A DNA stretch of 64,000 bases from Arthrobacter sp. MYb214 (lineage in GTDB: Bacteria; Actinomycetota; Actinomycetes; Actinomycetales; Micrococcaceae). The stretch covers positions 62,001 through 126,000 of the forward strand of contig NZ_PCPZ01000005.1 of the NCBI RefSeq assembly GCF_002979865.1. The letters run 5' to 3'. Numbering within the stretch: the stretch's first letter is position 1; every line of letters starts with the position of its first letter. Shown here piece after piece: positions 43,752-51,747 of this stretch. The notes beneath the pieces were generated by a model. The model searched no databases and was not told the DNA's origin. It saw nothing but the letters and a program-made list of their open reading frames with translations. A program made the position numbers and the translations under genes.

Positions 43752-44849
43752 GTGGGTCTGGAGAATCTGAAGGAATCCGCCAAGGCGCTCATTACGCTGG
43801 GGCCTGCCCGCAAGGACCATTGGATCGGCCTGCGCACCGGCATCGGTGTTTTTGCGCCTCTGATCACGCTCTTCGCGATTGACCGGCTGGACCTTGTGGT
43901 CTTTGCCGTGTTCGGCGCCTTTACCGGCGTGTATGGGCGCGTGGACGGCTACTGGAACCGGTTGCGGATGCAGGTGCGTTCCGGGGCCTTGTTCTTCGCG
44001 GTAATCGCCCTGGCGCTGGCCGCTTCGCACTGGTGGATCGACCATTCGGACCCTGGAATCAAGCAGTGGCAAGTAGTTGGCGCGACGACTCTCGTGGCCG
44101 GTGCCTGCTCGGTGCTGGTGGGTTTCATGCGGCTGCGGCCCGGCGGTTCGCTGTTCCACATCTTCGCATTCGCGGCAATTGCCTCGATCCCCGTCCCCGC
44201 GCCAATCGGCGAAGCCCTGCTCGTGTCGGCCCTGACGATCTTGTTGTCGGTAGCCATCGGTGCGGCCGGTGCACTCGGGCAGTGGACCAGCTTGTGGAAG
44301 CGCACCCCGCTGCCGCCACTATCGGATAACGTCCGCAAGGCCATCTGGTGGGAAGGGCTGTTCTACATCCTGACAGCCGGCGTGGCCGGCGCCTTGGCCA
44401 ATACCGTGGGCAGCAGCCTGGAAGCCGGGCACAACTACTGGGCGATGGTGGCCGCGGTGGTTCCCCTGGTCGGGCACACCACGACCTTGCGCATCCGGCG
44501 CGGCGTGCACCGAATGCTTGGCACCCTGGCAGGCATGGTCCTGATGGCGATCTTGATCTTCCTGAACCCGCAGGTCTGGATCCTGCTCGCCTTCATCGCC
44601 ATATGCCAATTCATGGCCGAGCTGCTGGTCATGCGCAACTATTTCCTGGCGCAGGTCTTCATTACCCCGATGGCGCTCGTGGGCGTCTCGCTGGTGACGG
44701 GCCTGAGCGGCTCGGTGATGTACGACCGCGTGGTCGAGACCCTGATCGGCTGCACCGTGGGCATGCTCGGGGTGCTCTTGGGAAGCTGGGTTGGATCGAT
44801 CATCAAGCGCCGGCAGGGAATCATTCCAAATAGCGGGCAGCAGGGCTAG
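43752..44849 (+). CDS. FUSC-like membrane protein
   Basis: A 365-residue membrane protein with about 8-10 helices in two halves. The region LDLVVFAVFGAFTGVYGRVD plus MVAAVVPLVGHTTTLRI, HRMLGTLAGMVLMA resembles the fusaric-acid-resistance/aromatic-acid-exporter (FUSC) family. Substrate unknown. The GTG at 43752 is preceded by GGAAGGAA and is preferred over the upstream in-frame GTG at 43722. It ends in a CTAG shared with the convergent DUF4916 gene. Confidence 0.82.
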   Translation: MGLENLKESAKALITLGPARKDHWIGLRTGIGVFAPLITLFAIDRLDLVVFAVFGAFTGVYGRVDGYWNRLRMQVRSGALFFAVIALALAASHWWIDHSDPGIKQWQVVGATTLVAGACSVLVGFMRLRPGGSLFHIFAFAAIASIPVPAPIGEALLVSALTILLSVAIGAAGALGQWTSLWKRTPLPPLSDNVRKAIWWEGLFYILTAGVAGALANTVGSSLEAGHNYWAMVAAVVPLVGHTTTLRIRRGVHRMLGTLAGMVLMAILIFLNPQVWILLAFIAICQFMAELLVMRNYFLAQVFITPMALVGVSLVTGLSGSVMYDRVVETLIGCTVGMLGVLLGSWVGSIIKRRQGIIPNSGQQG

Positions 44850-45385
44850 ATATTCACTCCGACATGGGCTAATGCCTGACGGAGAATATTTTCTCGACCG
44901 CCAGCGAACTCGCCCTGGATGTCCGAGCTGAGCGCTTCGCTGGGCGAAAGCCAGGTCAGCTCCAACGCATCGGAGCGAGGGCTGGTCTCGCCGCGAACCG
45001 GCACGATGTAGCACATGGATACGGCATGCTGCCGATCATCGGTCAGACCGGTTTCGCTCGGCGCCGGGAAGTATTCTGCAACGGTGAAGGGCACCGGTGA
45101 AGCAGGAAGCTGCGGAAGCACCATGGTGCCCAGGTCCTTTTCGATGTGGCGGATCAACGCGGCGCGTATGGTCTCGCGGTACATCACTCGCCCCGAAACG
45201 AAGGTGCGCAGCATGCGCCCGTCATCATCGCCGGTGAGCAGCAGGCCCACCTCGTTGACGTAGCCCAGCGGGTCCAGGCGCACGGGAATGGCCTCGACGT
45301 AGAGCATGGGCAGGCGCTGCCGTGCCTCGTAGAGGTCTTCTTCGGAGAGCCATCCAGGGTATGGGTCAGGAGTGCGCACGTTCAT
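44846..45385 (-). CDS. DUF4916/Nudix-like protein with degenerate Nudix box
   Basis: A 179-residue protein. WLSEEDLYEARQRLPMLYVEAIPV and a later ALELTWLSPSEA fit the DUF4916 family, which has a Nudix fold. The Nudix-box region reads GRVMYRETIRAALIRHIEKD. The conserved REXXEE core is absent (RHIEKD), so hydrolysis is doubtful. The ATG at 45385 is used, six codons inside a longer frame that lacks a ribosome-binding site. Stops of this gene and the FUSC gene share CTAG (44846-44849). Confidence 0.78.
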   Translation of the reverse strand: MNVRTPDPYPGWLSEEDLYEARQRLPMLYVEAIPVRLDPLGYVNEVGLLLTGDDDGRMLRTFVSGRVMYRETIRAALIRHIEKDLGTMVLPQLPASPVPFTVAEYFPAPSETGLTDDRQHAVSMCYIVPVRGETSPRSDALELTWLSPSEALSSDIQGEFAGGRENILRQALAHVGVNI

Positions 45386-45595
45386 GGTTCTATCTTCGTA
45401 CACAAACCCTCGACATTCCGTGAAGCTGGATCTGTGTTGCCGAACTCACCTATAAGGTTTCCTGCACCCCTAGTGCACCGCAATCCCAAGCGATAAAATC
45501 GATAGAGCTATTTGAACTTCCTTGCCCGGCGAAGCAGCCGCAAGCGTCAGATAGCGTTTCCTTTTTCCGAATCCTCGTGGAAGCAGATTCCTGCC

Positions 45596-47044
45596 GTGAC
45601 GAACGCTCCAGAACGACTGAGCAAACAGAACTTCACCACGATTGCGGTGCTGATTGTTTCCAGCTTCGTGGTCATCCTGAACGAGACCATCATGAACGTG
45701 GCCCTGCCTGTTCTGATGGATGAATTCAATGTCACCGCTGACGCGATTCAGTGGCTGTCAACCATCTTCATGCTGACTATGGCCGTGGTCATTCCAATGA
45801 CCGGCTTCCTGCTTCAGCGGATGAGCATCCGCAATGTCTTCGTCTTGGCCATGGGCCTGTTCACTCTGGGCACCCTGCTGGCTGCCCTCGCGCCGGGCCT
45901 GAGCGTCCTGCTGGTGGCCCGCGTGATCCAGGCCAGCGGCACCGCCATCATGATGCCGCTGCTGATGACCACCATCTTGCATCTGGTCCCGGCTGAGCGC
46001 CGCGGCGTGCTGATGGGCAATGTCTCCATCGTGATCTCCGTAGCCCCGGCCATCGGCCCGACGGTATCCGGACTGATCTTGCAGTACCTGTCGTGGCGAT
46101 TCATGTTCATCGTGATCATCCCGATCGCGGTAGCGGCTCTGCTGATCGGCACCCCTCGACTGTCCAAGGACGTTGACGGCGCCTCGACGCCGCTGTCCAT
46201 TCCTTCGCTGATTCTGGCCATCCCGGGTTTCGGCGGCCTGGTCTACGGCCTCAGCGGCTTGTCGGTTGGCGTCACCCCGCTGAACCTGGGCATCCTTGTT
46301 GGCGCGATTCTGTGCCTGCTCGCTTTCGTTTTCCTGCAGCTGAACCTGCAGAAGGAAGACAAGGCGCTGCTGGATCTGCGTCCGCTGAACTACAGGGCTT
46401 TCACCCTTTCGCTGGTGCTGATGATGTTCTCGATGATTTCGCTGTTCGGCGTGATCATCCTGCTGCCGATGTTCTTCACCAACGTGTTGGGCATTGAAAC
46501 CCTGACCACCGGTTTGATCATGCTCCCGGGCGGTCTGCTGATGGGTGTCCTGGCGCCATTGGTCGGAAAGCTCTACGACAAGGTCGGCGCCCGTCCGCTG
46601 ATCGTTCCCGGCGCCCTGGTGCTGCTGGTTTCGCTGCTGGGCTACGCGGTGGTCCTGGATGTGGACACTCCGATCTGGCTGCTGGTGGTCATGCACCTGG
46701 TGATGAGCTTGGGCCTGGCCTTCATCTTCACCCCGGCCTTCACCACTGCGCTGAACCCGCTGCCGCACAGCCTGCACTCGCACGGTTCGGCCCTGCTCTC
46801 GACCTTGCAGCAGTTGGCGGGCGCCATGGGCACCGCCCTGCTGGTTGGCGTTGTCGCCTCATCCACCGCCGCGAAGATCGCAGCTGGCGGCGATCCGCTG
46901 ACCGCTTCGGTCGAAGGCTTCCAACCTGGCTTCCTGATCGGTGCCGGCTGCAGCATCGGCATCGTGGTGATCGGCTTCCTGCTTGGCGGCAAGAAGAAAT
47001 CGGCTGGAGTCGAAGCCGAGCCTGCGACGGTTCCGAGCCACTAG
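45596..47044 (+). CDS. MFS efflux pump, DHA2 (14-TMS) family
   Basis: A 482-residue drug:H+ antiporter type membrane protein with about 14 helices. Motifs: NETIMNVALPVLMDEF (motif D1), QASGTAIMMPLL, SIVISVAPAIGPTVSG (motif C) and YDKVGARPLIVPG. It resembles LmrB/EmrB-type exporters, but the drug is not deducible. The GTG at 45596 is the likely start as it leads straight into the family N terminus (TNAPERLSKQNF). A TTG at 45512 is the alternative. Ribosome-binding sites are weak in both cases. A strong terminator follows. Confidence 0.87.
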   Translation: MTNAPERLSKQNFTTIAVLIVSSFVVILNETIMNVALPVLMDEFNVTADAIQWLSTIFMLTMAVVIPMTGFLLQRMSIRNVFVLAMGLFTLGTLLAALAPGLSVLLVARVIQASGTAIMMPLLMTTILHLVPAERRGVLMGNVSIVISVAPAIGPTVSGLILQYLSWRFMFIVIIPIAVAALLIGTPRLSKDVDGASTPLSIPSLILAIPGFGGLVYGLSGLSVGVTPLNLGILVGAILCLLAFVFLQLNLQKEDKALLDLRPLNYRAFTLSLVLMMFSMISLFGVIILLPMFFTNVLGIETLTTGLIMLPGGLLMGVLAPLVGKLYDKVGARPLIVPGALVLLVSLLGYAVVLDVDTPIWLLVVMHLVMSLGLAFIFTPAFTTALNPLPHSLHSHGSALLSTLQQLAGAMGTALLVGVVASSTAAKIAAGGDPLTASVEGFQPGFLIGAGCSIGIVVIGFLLGGKKKSAGVEAEPATVPSH

Positions 47045-47064
47045 GCTGCAGGACAGTGCAAGAG

Positions 47065-47098
47065 CCGCTGGATCCCATCGCGGGGTCCAGCGGTTTTT
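47065..47098 (+). terminator. Rho-independent terminator after DHA2 pump
   Basis: CCGCTGGATCCC and GGGGTCCAGCGG pair around ATCGC, followed by TTTTT (47094-47098). Confidence 0.9.
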
Positions 47099-47182
47099 CC
47101 ATGCCCGCGGGCAAGATTCTTCGCCTCCACGCAACTGGCCAGTAATGTAGATCACAAGACCACTGTCTACAAAGGGGTAAAT

Positions 47183-47959
47183 ATGCAGTTGCAGGATTCA
47201 GTCGCTCTGGTCACCGGCGGCCTATCGGGATTGGGACGCGCCACGGCGCAGAAGCTGGCCACCGCCGCCAGGCATGTGGTGGTACTCGACCTGCCGCGTG
47301 AGGATGGCGATGAAATCGCCGCCGAGATCGGCGCGAATGTCCGCTTCGTGCCAGCTGATGTCACTGACGCGCAGCAGGTGGCTGCCGGCATCGAACGTGC
47401 CAAGGAACTTGGCACCCTGCGGGTGCTGGTCAATTGCGCCGGTGTGGCAACACCAGGCAAGGTGCTGGGCCGCGACGGAGTGCTGCCGCTGGAGCGCTTC
47501 GCCAAGGTGCTGGACATCAATGTCAACGGCACCTTCAACGTGATCCGCCTGGCCGCAGAAGCCATGGCGCATAGCGAAGCGCTGAGCGATGAGCAGGGAA
47601 CCACCGAACGCGGGGTCATCATCAACACCGCGTCGGTGGCGGCCTTTGACGGCCAGATCGGGCAGCCGGCCTATGCGGCCTCCAAGGGAGCAGTAGCGGC
47701 CATGACCCTGCCGCTGGCTCGCGAGCTGGCGAACCACCAGATCCGCGTCATGACCATCGCACCGGGCATTTTCCACACGCCGATGATGGCCGGCCTGCCG
47801 CAGGCTGCCCAGGACTCGCTCGGAGCCCAGGTGCCGCATCCTTCGCGTCTTGGACGTCCGGAAGAATACGCGGCATTGGTGGAGCACATCGTGGCCAACC
47901 CGATGCTCAACGGCGAAACCATTCGCCTTGATGGAGCCATCCGCATGGCGCCACGCTAG
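47183..47959 (+). CDS. Short-chain dehydrogenase, 3-hydroxyacyl-CoA dehydrogenase type-2-like
   Basis: A 258-residue SDR. NAD(P) site TGGLSGLG (11-18), NCAGVA, catalytic Ser151, Tyr164 and Lys168 (YAASK). The blocks [18 protein letters not shown] and [15 protein letters not shown] and the C terminus [12 protein letters not shown] match the HSD17B10-like group, which acts on 3-hydroxyacyl-CoA or related short-chain substrates in fatty acid or branched-chain degradation. AAAGGGG precedes the ATG. Monocistronic, convergent with a membrane-protein gene. Confidence 0.88.
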   Translation: MQLQDSVALVTGGLSGLGRATAQKLATAARHVVVLDLPREDGDEIAAEIGANVRFVPADVTDAQQVAAGIERAKELGTLRVLVNCAGVATPGKVLGRDGVLPLERFAKVLDINVNGTFNVIRLAAEAMAHSEALSDEQGTTERGVIINTASVAAFDGQIGQPAYAASKGAVAAMTLPLARELANHQIRVMTIAPGIFHTPMMAGLPQAAQDSLGAQVPHPSRLGRPEEYAALVEHIVANPMLNGETIRLDGAIRMAPR

Positions 47960-47984
47960 GCACCCGTGGCGGGCGCGGCCAGTC

Positions 47985-48884
47985 CTAGAACTCTATGGGC
48001 TTGCCGCGCTGCGCACGGTGCTCGGCATGGCTGATCTGGAACCGGCGGTTCTCGGCCATCAGGAAGACCAGCAAGGCCATGAAGATCCAGACCGCGCAGA
48101 CCCACAGCGGTGCGGACTCATTGAGCCAGCCCTGGATGGCAGCGGCGATCATGCAGATTCCGAAGCCGCTGGCAAAGGCGTGGCGGCCGCGCTCCGAGTG
48201 GGCGAAGGCGGCGGCAACCACTGAAATTCCGGCCGCCACCACCACAGCAGGAAGTCCCTGCCCGCCGTCATTCCATCCGGCGGCGGCAAACCAGAGTTGC
48301 AGGGCATAGACCAGGCTGGAACCGGCAAAGAAGCTTACCGGGGCATCCGTTGCCCAGCGCTCCAAGCGGTTTCGCGCAGTATTCCTGTTCAGCTGGAGCA
48401 CGCCGTACAGGGACAGCAGCGAAGCGATGGTTGCCAGGATGGCAGCGCTGATGGCCAAGAACCCGGAGGCCAGGGTGATGGCGCAGGCCATCATCGCTGT
48501 GGCCGGGATCGAATAAACGGAAATGATTCGTTGGCGTCGCGCCGAAAGCTGATCGCGGCGCAGCGAAAACGCGGCGCTCAGGACCAGCGCGATGGCAGTT
48601 GCCGGCCACAACACCGAATGCACCAGGCTGGTATCCAGCAGGCTGGACGGCGCGCGTCCATGCAAGCCGGAAGGCAACGCCAACGAGGTCAGCAGCAGCA
48701 ATAAGCCCGACGCGCCCAAGAGGTATCCGCGGACCGTGTCGAAAGGTTCCACTGCAGGGTTGGGGCGATGATCTGGCGCCGAGTAGGGCAACACGAAGGA
48801 GGACCGTTCTGCCGCCGAAGCAATGGCAGACTGGGCCGACTCCACCAGGGAATCGAGTTGCGGGGTCCGCTGGTGTTCGGCCAT
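47985..48884 (-). CDS. Membrane protein of unknown function
   Basis: A 299-residue protein. The cytosolic N-terminal part (1-50) has no recognised motif. About seven or eight hydrophobic helices follow from residue 55 (YLLGASGLLLLLTSLALPSG) to about 280, ending with a short charged tail. No family recognised. GAAGG lies just before the ATG at 48884. The previous in-frame codon (48908) is less likely. The gene overlaps nothing and faces the SDR gene tail to tail. Confidence 0.75.
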   Translation of the reverse strand: MAEHQRTPQLDSLVESAQSAIASAAERSSFVLPYSAPDHRPNPAVEPFDTVRGYLLGASGLLLLLTSLALPSGLHGRAPSSLLDTSLVHSVLWPATAIALVLSAAFSLRRDQLSARRQRIISVYSIPATAMMACAITLASGFLAISAAILATIASLLSLYGVLQLNRNTARNRLERWATDAPVSFFAGSSLVYALQLWFAAAGWNDGGQGLPAVVVAAGISVVAAAFAHSERGRHAFASGFGICMIAAAIQGWLNESAPLWVCAVWIFMALLVFLMAENRRFQISHAEHRAQRGKPIEF

Positions 48885-48956
48885 CTTGCCTTCATCCTTA
48901 CGGGGCACGGGATAATAGGCACCAGCCTAGGGCAATTCTTCCCCCGTGAGAAGAGG

Positions 48957-49979
48957 TTATGGGACCGACGGCGCTTCCAGTAGCCGCTGTTGCGAGCTGA
49001 AGCTGCGCGCGTGGCCGGTCAGCGGATCGGTGAAGGAAATGGTGTGCGCCAGCAATTGCAGCGGGCGCCGGTAGTCATCCGGGGCCAGATCCCACAGCCG
49101 CGGATAGAACGCGTCATTGATGATGCCCAGGCCCAAGGAAGCCAGGTGCACTCGCAGCTGATGGGTCTTGCCCGATCGCGGTTCCAGATCCATCAAGGCG
49201 ACCTCCAGCCCGGCATGGAAACCGGTGCTCGTTCCGATCGCCTCGAGCTTGACCAGGGTCTGGGCGTTCGGCTCGCCTTCTTCCACAATGGAACGCAGCT
49301 GGCCCTTGACCTTGGCCATCCGGTTCTCGAAGAGCAGCGGCATCCGCTGCAGCAGGCCACGCAGCTCGGATTCCGGTTTGACCTGCGAATGCTCCCCATT
49401 TGGATGCAGCACCCGTCCAGTTTCCAGGCCTTCGCCCGGCTGCAGGGCGACCACCGCCTTGTAGCGCTTGGCGATCTCGCGGCGTTCGAAGAGCATCTGG
49501 TAATCGCCGCGGGTCGCCGGATTCACCGCGAAAAGAATGACCCCGGCGGTGGCCCGGTCCAGCCGGTGCATCGGCACCAAATCATCGATGCCGGTCTGGT
49601 TGCGCAGGCGCACCAGCGCGGATTCCTGGATGAAGCGTCCGCCGGGTGTGGTGGGGAGGAAATGCGGCTTGTCCACGACCAGCAGATGCTCGTCTTGGTG
49701 CAGGATCCTGGCTTCAAAGGGAATGGGAGTTTCTACCGGCAGGGAACGGTAGTACCAAATGAATTCGTGCTCGCCCAGGGGCGTCTGGCGAGTGAGCGGA
49801 GTGCCGCCCAAGCCAACGATCTGCTGATCATCGAAGCGGCGCAGGATGCCCTCTGGATCCACATGGCCGAAGCGCTCAAGCAAATAATCTGCGACAGTTG
49901 CCCACGAACCGGTCCGCGGGAGGCGAAGACGAGTTGCATTGACGCCGTTGCGCACGGGAAGCGGGGATTCCATAGCCAT
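48957..49979 (-). CDS. RluA-family pseudouridine synthase
   Basis: A 340-residue enzyme. The catalytic motif HRLDR (138-142, Asp141) is followed by ATAGVILFA. HQLRVHLASLGLGIINDAFY near residue 290 closes the active site. The N-terminal part (20-90) is not a recognised S4 domain. RNA target unknown; rRNA or tRNA are possible. The ATG at 49979 is chosen, with GGGAG 10 bases upstream. The divergent PhzF gene begins at 50040, and the 60-bp gap must hold both promoters. Confidence 0.87.
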   Translation of the reverse strand: MAMESPLPVRNGVNATRLRLPRTGSWATVADYLLERFGHVDPEGILRRFDDQQIVGLGGTPLTRQTPLGEHEFIWYYRSLPVETPIPFEARILHQDEHLLVVDKPHFLPTTPGGRFIQESALVRLRNQTGIDDLVPMHRLDRATAGVILFAVNPATRGDYQMLFERREIAKRYKAVVALQPGEGLETGRVLHPNGEHSQVKPESELRGLLQRMPLLFENRMAKVKGQLRSIVEEGEPNAQTLVKLEAIGTSTGFHAGLEVALMDLEPRSGKTHQLRVHLASLGLGIINDAFYPRLWDLAPDDYRRPLQLLAHTISFTDPLTGHARSFSSQQRLLEAPSVP

Positions 49980-50039
49980 AGGGGCTATTCTCCCATCTTT
50001 GCCAGGACCGCGCAGGCCGCGGTCTGCTAGGTTGGTTCG

Positions 50040-50876
50040 ATGGCCATGCGTAAATACAGCGAAGTCGACGTCTTTTCTCCCACTGCATATCTGGGCAACC
50101 CCTTGGCTGTGGTCCACGATGCAGAAGGCCTGGCCAGCGGGCAGATGCAAGGATTTGCCAAGTGGACCAATCTGGCCGAGACCACGTTCCTGATGCAACC
50201 GGAGGATCCGGCCGCCGACTACCGGGTGCGGATCTTCTCTGCCACCCAGGAATTCCCCTTCGCCGGCCACCCGACGCTGGGCTCGGCCTTTGCCTGGCTG
50301 AAGGCCGGCGGGGTTCCCAAGAAGAAGGGACGGGTCATCCAGGAATGCGCCGCCGGGCTGGTGGAGGTGCGCGTTGAGCCGCAACGGCTATGGTTCGCTG
50401 CACCGCCGCTGACCCGCTACGAACCGGTTGCCGAATTGCTGGTGCAGCGCATCGCCGAGGTACTGGCGATTCCCCGGGAGCAGATCCAGGATGCCTCATG
50501 GCTGGTCAACGGCCCGGAATGGATCGGGGTGAGGCTCTCCAGTGCGCAGCAGGTACTGGCCTTGGACCCGGATCCCAACGCCCTGGGGACGCTGGCCATC
50601 GGGGTTGCAGGTCCGCAGGAGCCAGAGGCCGGCACGCAGTTCGAAGTGCGTGCTTTCGTCGGCGGGGACCCAGTTTGGGAAGACCCGGCTACCGGCAGCC
50701 TCAATGCGGGCCTGGCCCGGTGGCTGGCCGATTCCGGGTTGGCTCCCGAACGCTACATCGCCGCCCAAGGCACCGCGATCGGGTACCAGGGCCGGGTGCA
50801 TCTGCGCGTGGAGGACGGCGTGGTCTGGGTGGGAGGCGACGTGAACAGCTGCGTGCAGGGCGAAGTCGACCTCTAG
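50040..50876 (+). CDS. PhzF-family isomerase-like protein
   Basis: A 278-residue protein of the diaminopimelate-epimerase fold. Conserved Glu47 (LAETTF), FPFAGHPTLGSAF (74-79 core) and EDPATGSLNAGLARWL near the C terminus match PhzF. Family members isomerise an amino-hydroxy-cyclohexadiene acid or act as related isomerases, but most have no known reaction. TAGGTT (50028-50033) lies six bases before the ATG, so the mRNA is probably leaderless. Confidence 0.9.
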   Translation: MAMRKYSEVDVFSPTAYLGNPLAVVHDAEGLASGQMQGFAKWTNLAETTFLMQPEDPAADYRVRIFSATQEFPFAGHPTLGSAFAWLKAGGVPKKKGRVIQECAAGLVEVRVEPQRLWFAAPPLTRYEPVAELLVQRIAEVLAIPREQIQDASWLVNGPEWIGVRLSSAQQVLALDPDPNALGTLAIGVAGPQEPEAGTQFEVRAFVGGDPVWEDPATGSLNAGLARWLADSGLAPERYIAAQGTAIGYQGRVHLRVEDGVVWVGGDVNSCVQGEVDL

Positions 50877-50898
50877 GCTTGCAGCCGCGCCCCGCCGC

Positions 50899-51723
50899 CT
50901 AGGCCGCTGGCTGGCAGGAAGGGCACAGGTAGCAGTCCCGCTCGGCACCGGTGGAAGCCGAGGGAATGCGCAGCAGCCCGATGCGGGTTCCGCAGCGCAG
51001 GCAGGGCTTCGACGCCCGGCCGTAGACCCACAGCGGGTCGCGGGTGCGCGGCTGCCCGGTAGTCACCCGCCGCGACCGGTCCTTGTTCACCACCAGCAAG
51101 CGGTGGGCCAGTTCGATTAATGCCGGCAGGCCGGCCACCTCGCCCACCGCGGTGAGCGGATGCACGCGCCGCAGGAACAGGATCTCGCTGCGGTAGACAT
51201 TTCCCACCCCGGCCATGATCCGCTGGTCCAGCAGCGCTTGGCCGATGCCCAGCTGCGGATCGGCGCGCAGGTTGTCCAGCGCCCGTTGCGCATCCCAGTC
51301 CGGCCCGAGCAGGTCGGGTCCCAGATGGCCGACCACCTCGGATTCCTGTTCGGTTGGCAGCAGTTTCACCTGGGCGATCTCGAAGCCCACGGCCTTGGCG
51401 TTTGCTGTTTCCAGCACCACCCGGGCGGTATGCGCCGGGCGCTTCCAGCGTTCGCCTGGCGCATAGAGATCCCAGCGCCCGTCCATGAGCAGATGCGAAT
51501 GCAAGGTCAGCGCAGGCTGGGCGAAGGCCGGGTTGGCAGTAGCCGGCGGCTGCAGGCGCATCAGCAGGTGCTTGCCCCGGGGGATGACCTCGCGCACCGT
51601 GTACCCGGCGACGTCCACGGTGGCCAGGGCCGGGACGCGGAAATCGGAGGCCAGCAGGATTTCGCCGGCCAGCGCCTGGTGCAGGCGGGCGGTGGCGCGG
51701 TAGACGGTATCGCCTTCGGGCAT
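50899..51723 (-). CDS. nei: Nei-family DNA glycosylase/AP lyase (endonuclease VIII)
   Basis: A 274-residue base-excision repair enzyme. It starts MPEGDTVYR, with Pro2 the Schiff-base nucleophile and Glu3 the catalytic acid. PRGKHLLMRL carries the conserved Lys. The H2TH region contains MAGVGNVYRSEILF. The zinc finger has CLRC and CYLCPSC. It removes oxidised pyrimidines and cuts at abasic sites. It follows lhr on the same strand by 24 bp, an arrangement also seen in mycobacteria. Confidence 0.93.
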   Translation of the reverse strand: MPEGDTVYRATARLHQALAGEILLASDFRVPALATVDVAGYTVREVIPRGKHLLMRLQPPATANPAFAQPALTLHSHLLMDGRWDLYAPGERWKRPAHTARVVLETANAKAVGFEIAQVKLLPTEQESEVVGHLGPDLLGPDWDAQRALDNLRADPQLGIGQALLDQRIMAGVGNVYRSEILFLRRVHPLTAVGEVAGLPALIELAHRLLVVNKDRSRRVTTGQPRTRDPLWVYGRASKPCLRCGTRIGLLRIPSASTGAERDCYLCPSCQPAA

Positions 51724-51747
51724 GGGCAGCGCTCCTTCGATAGCGGG

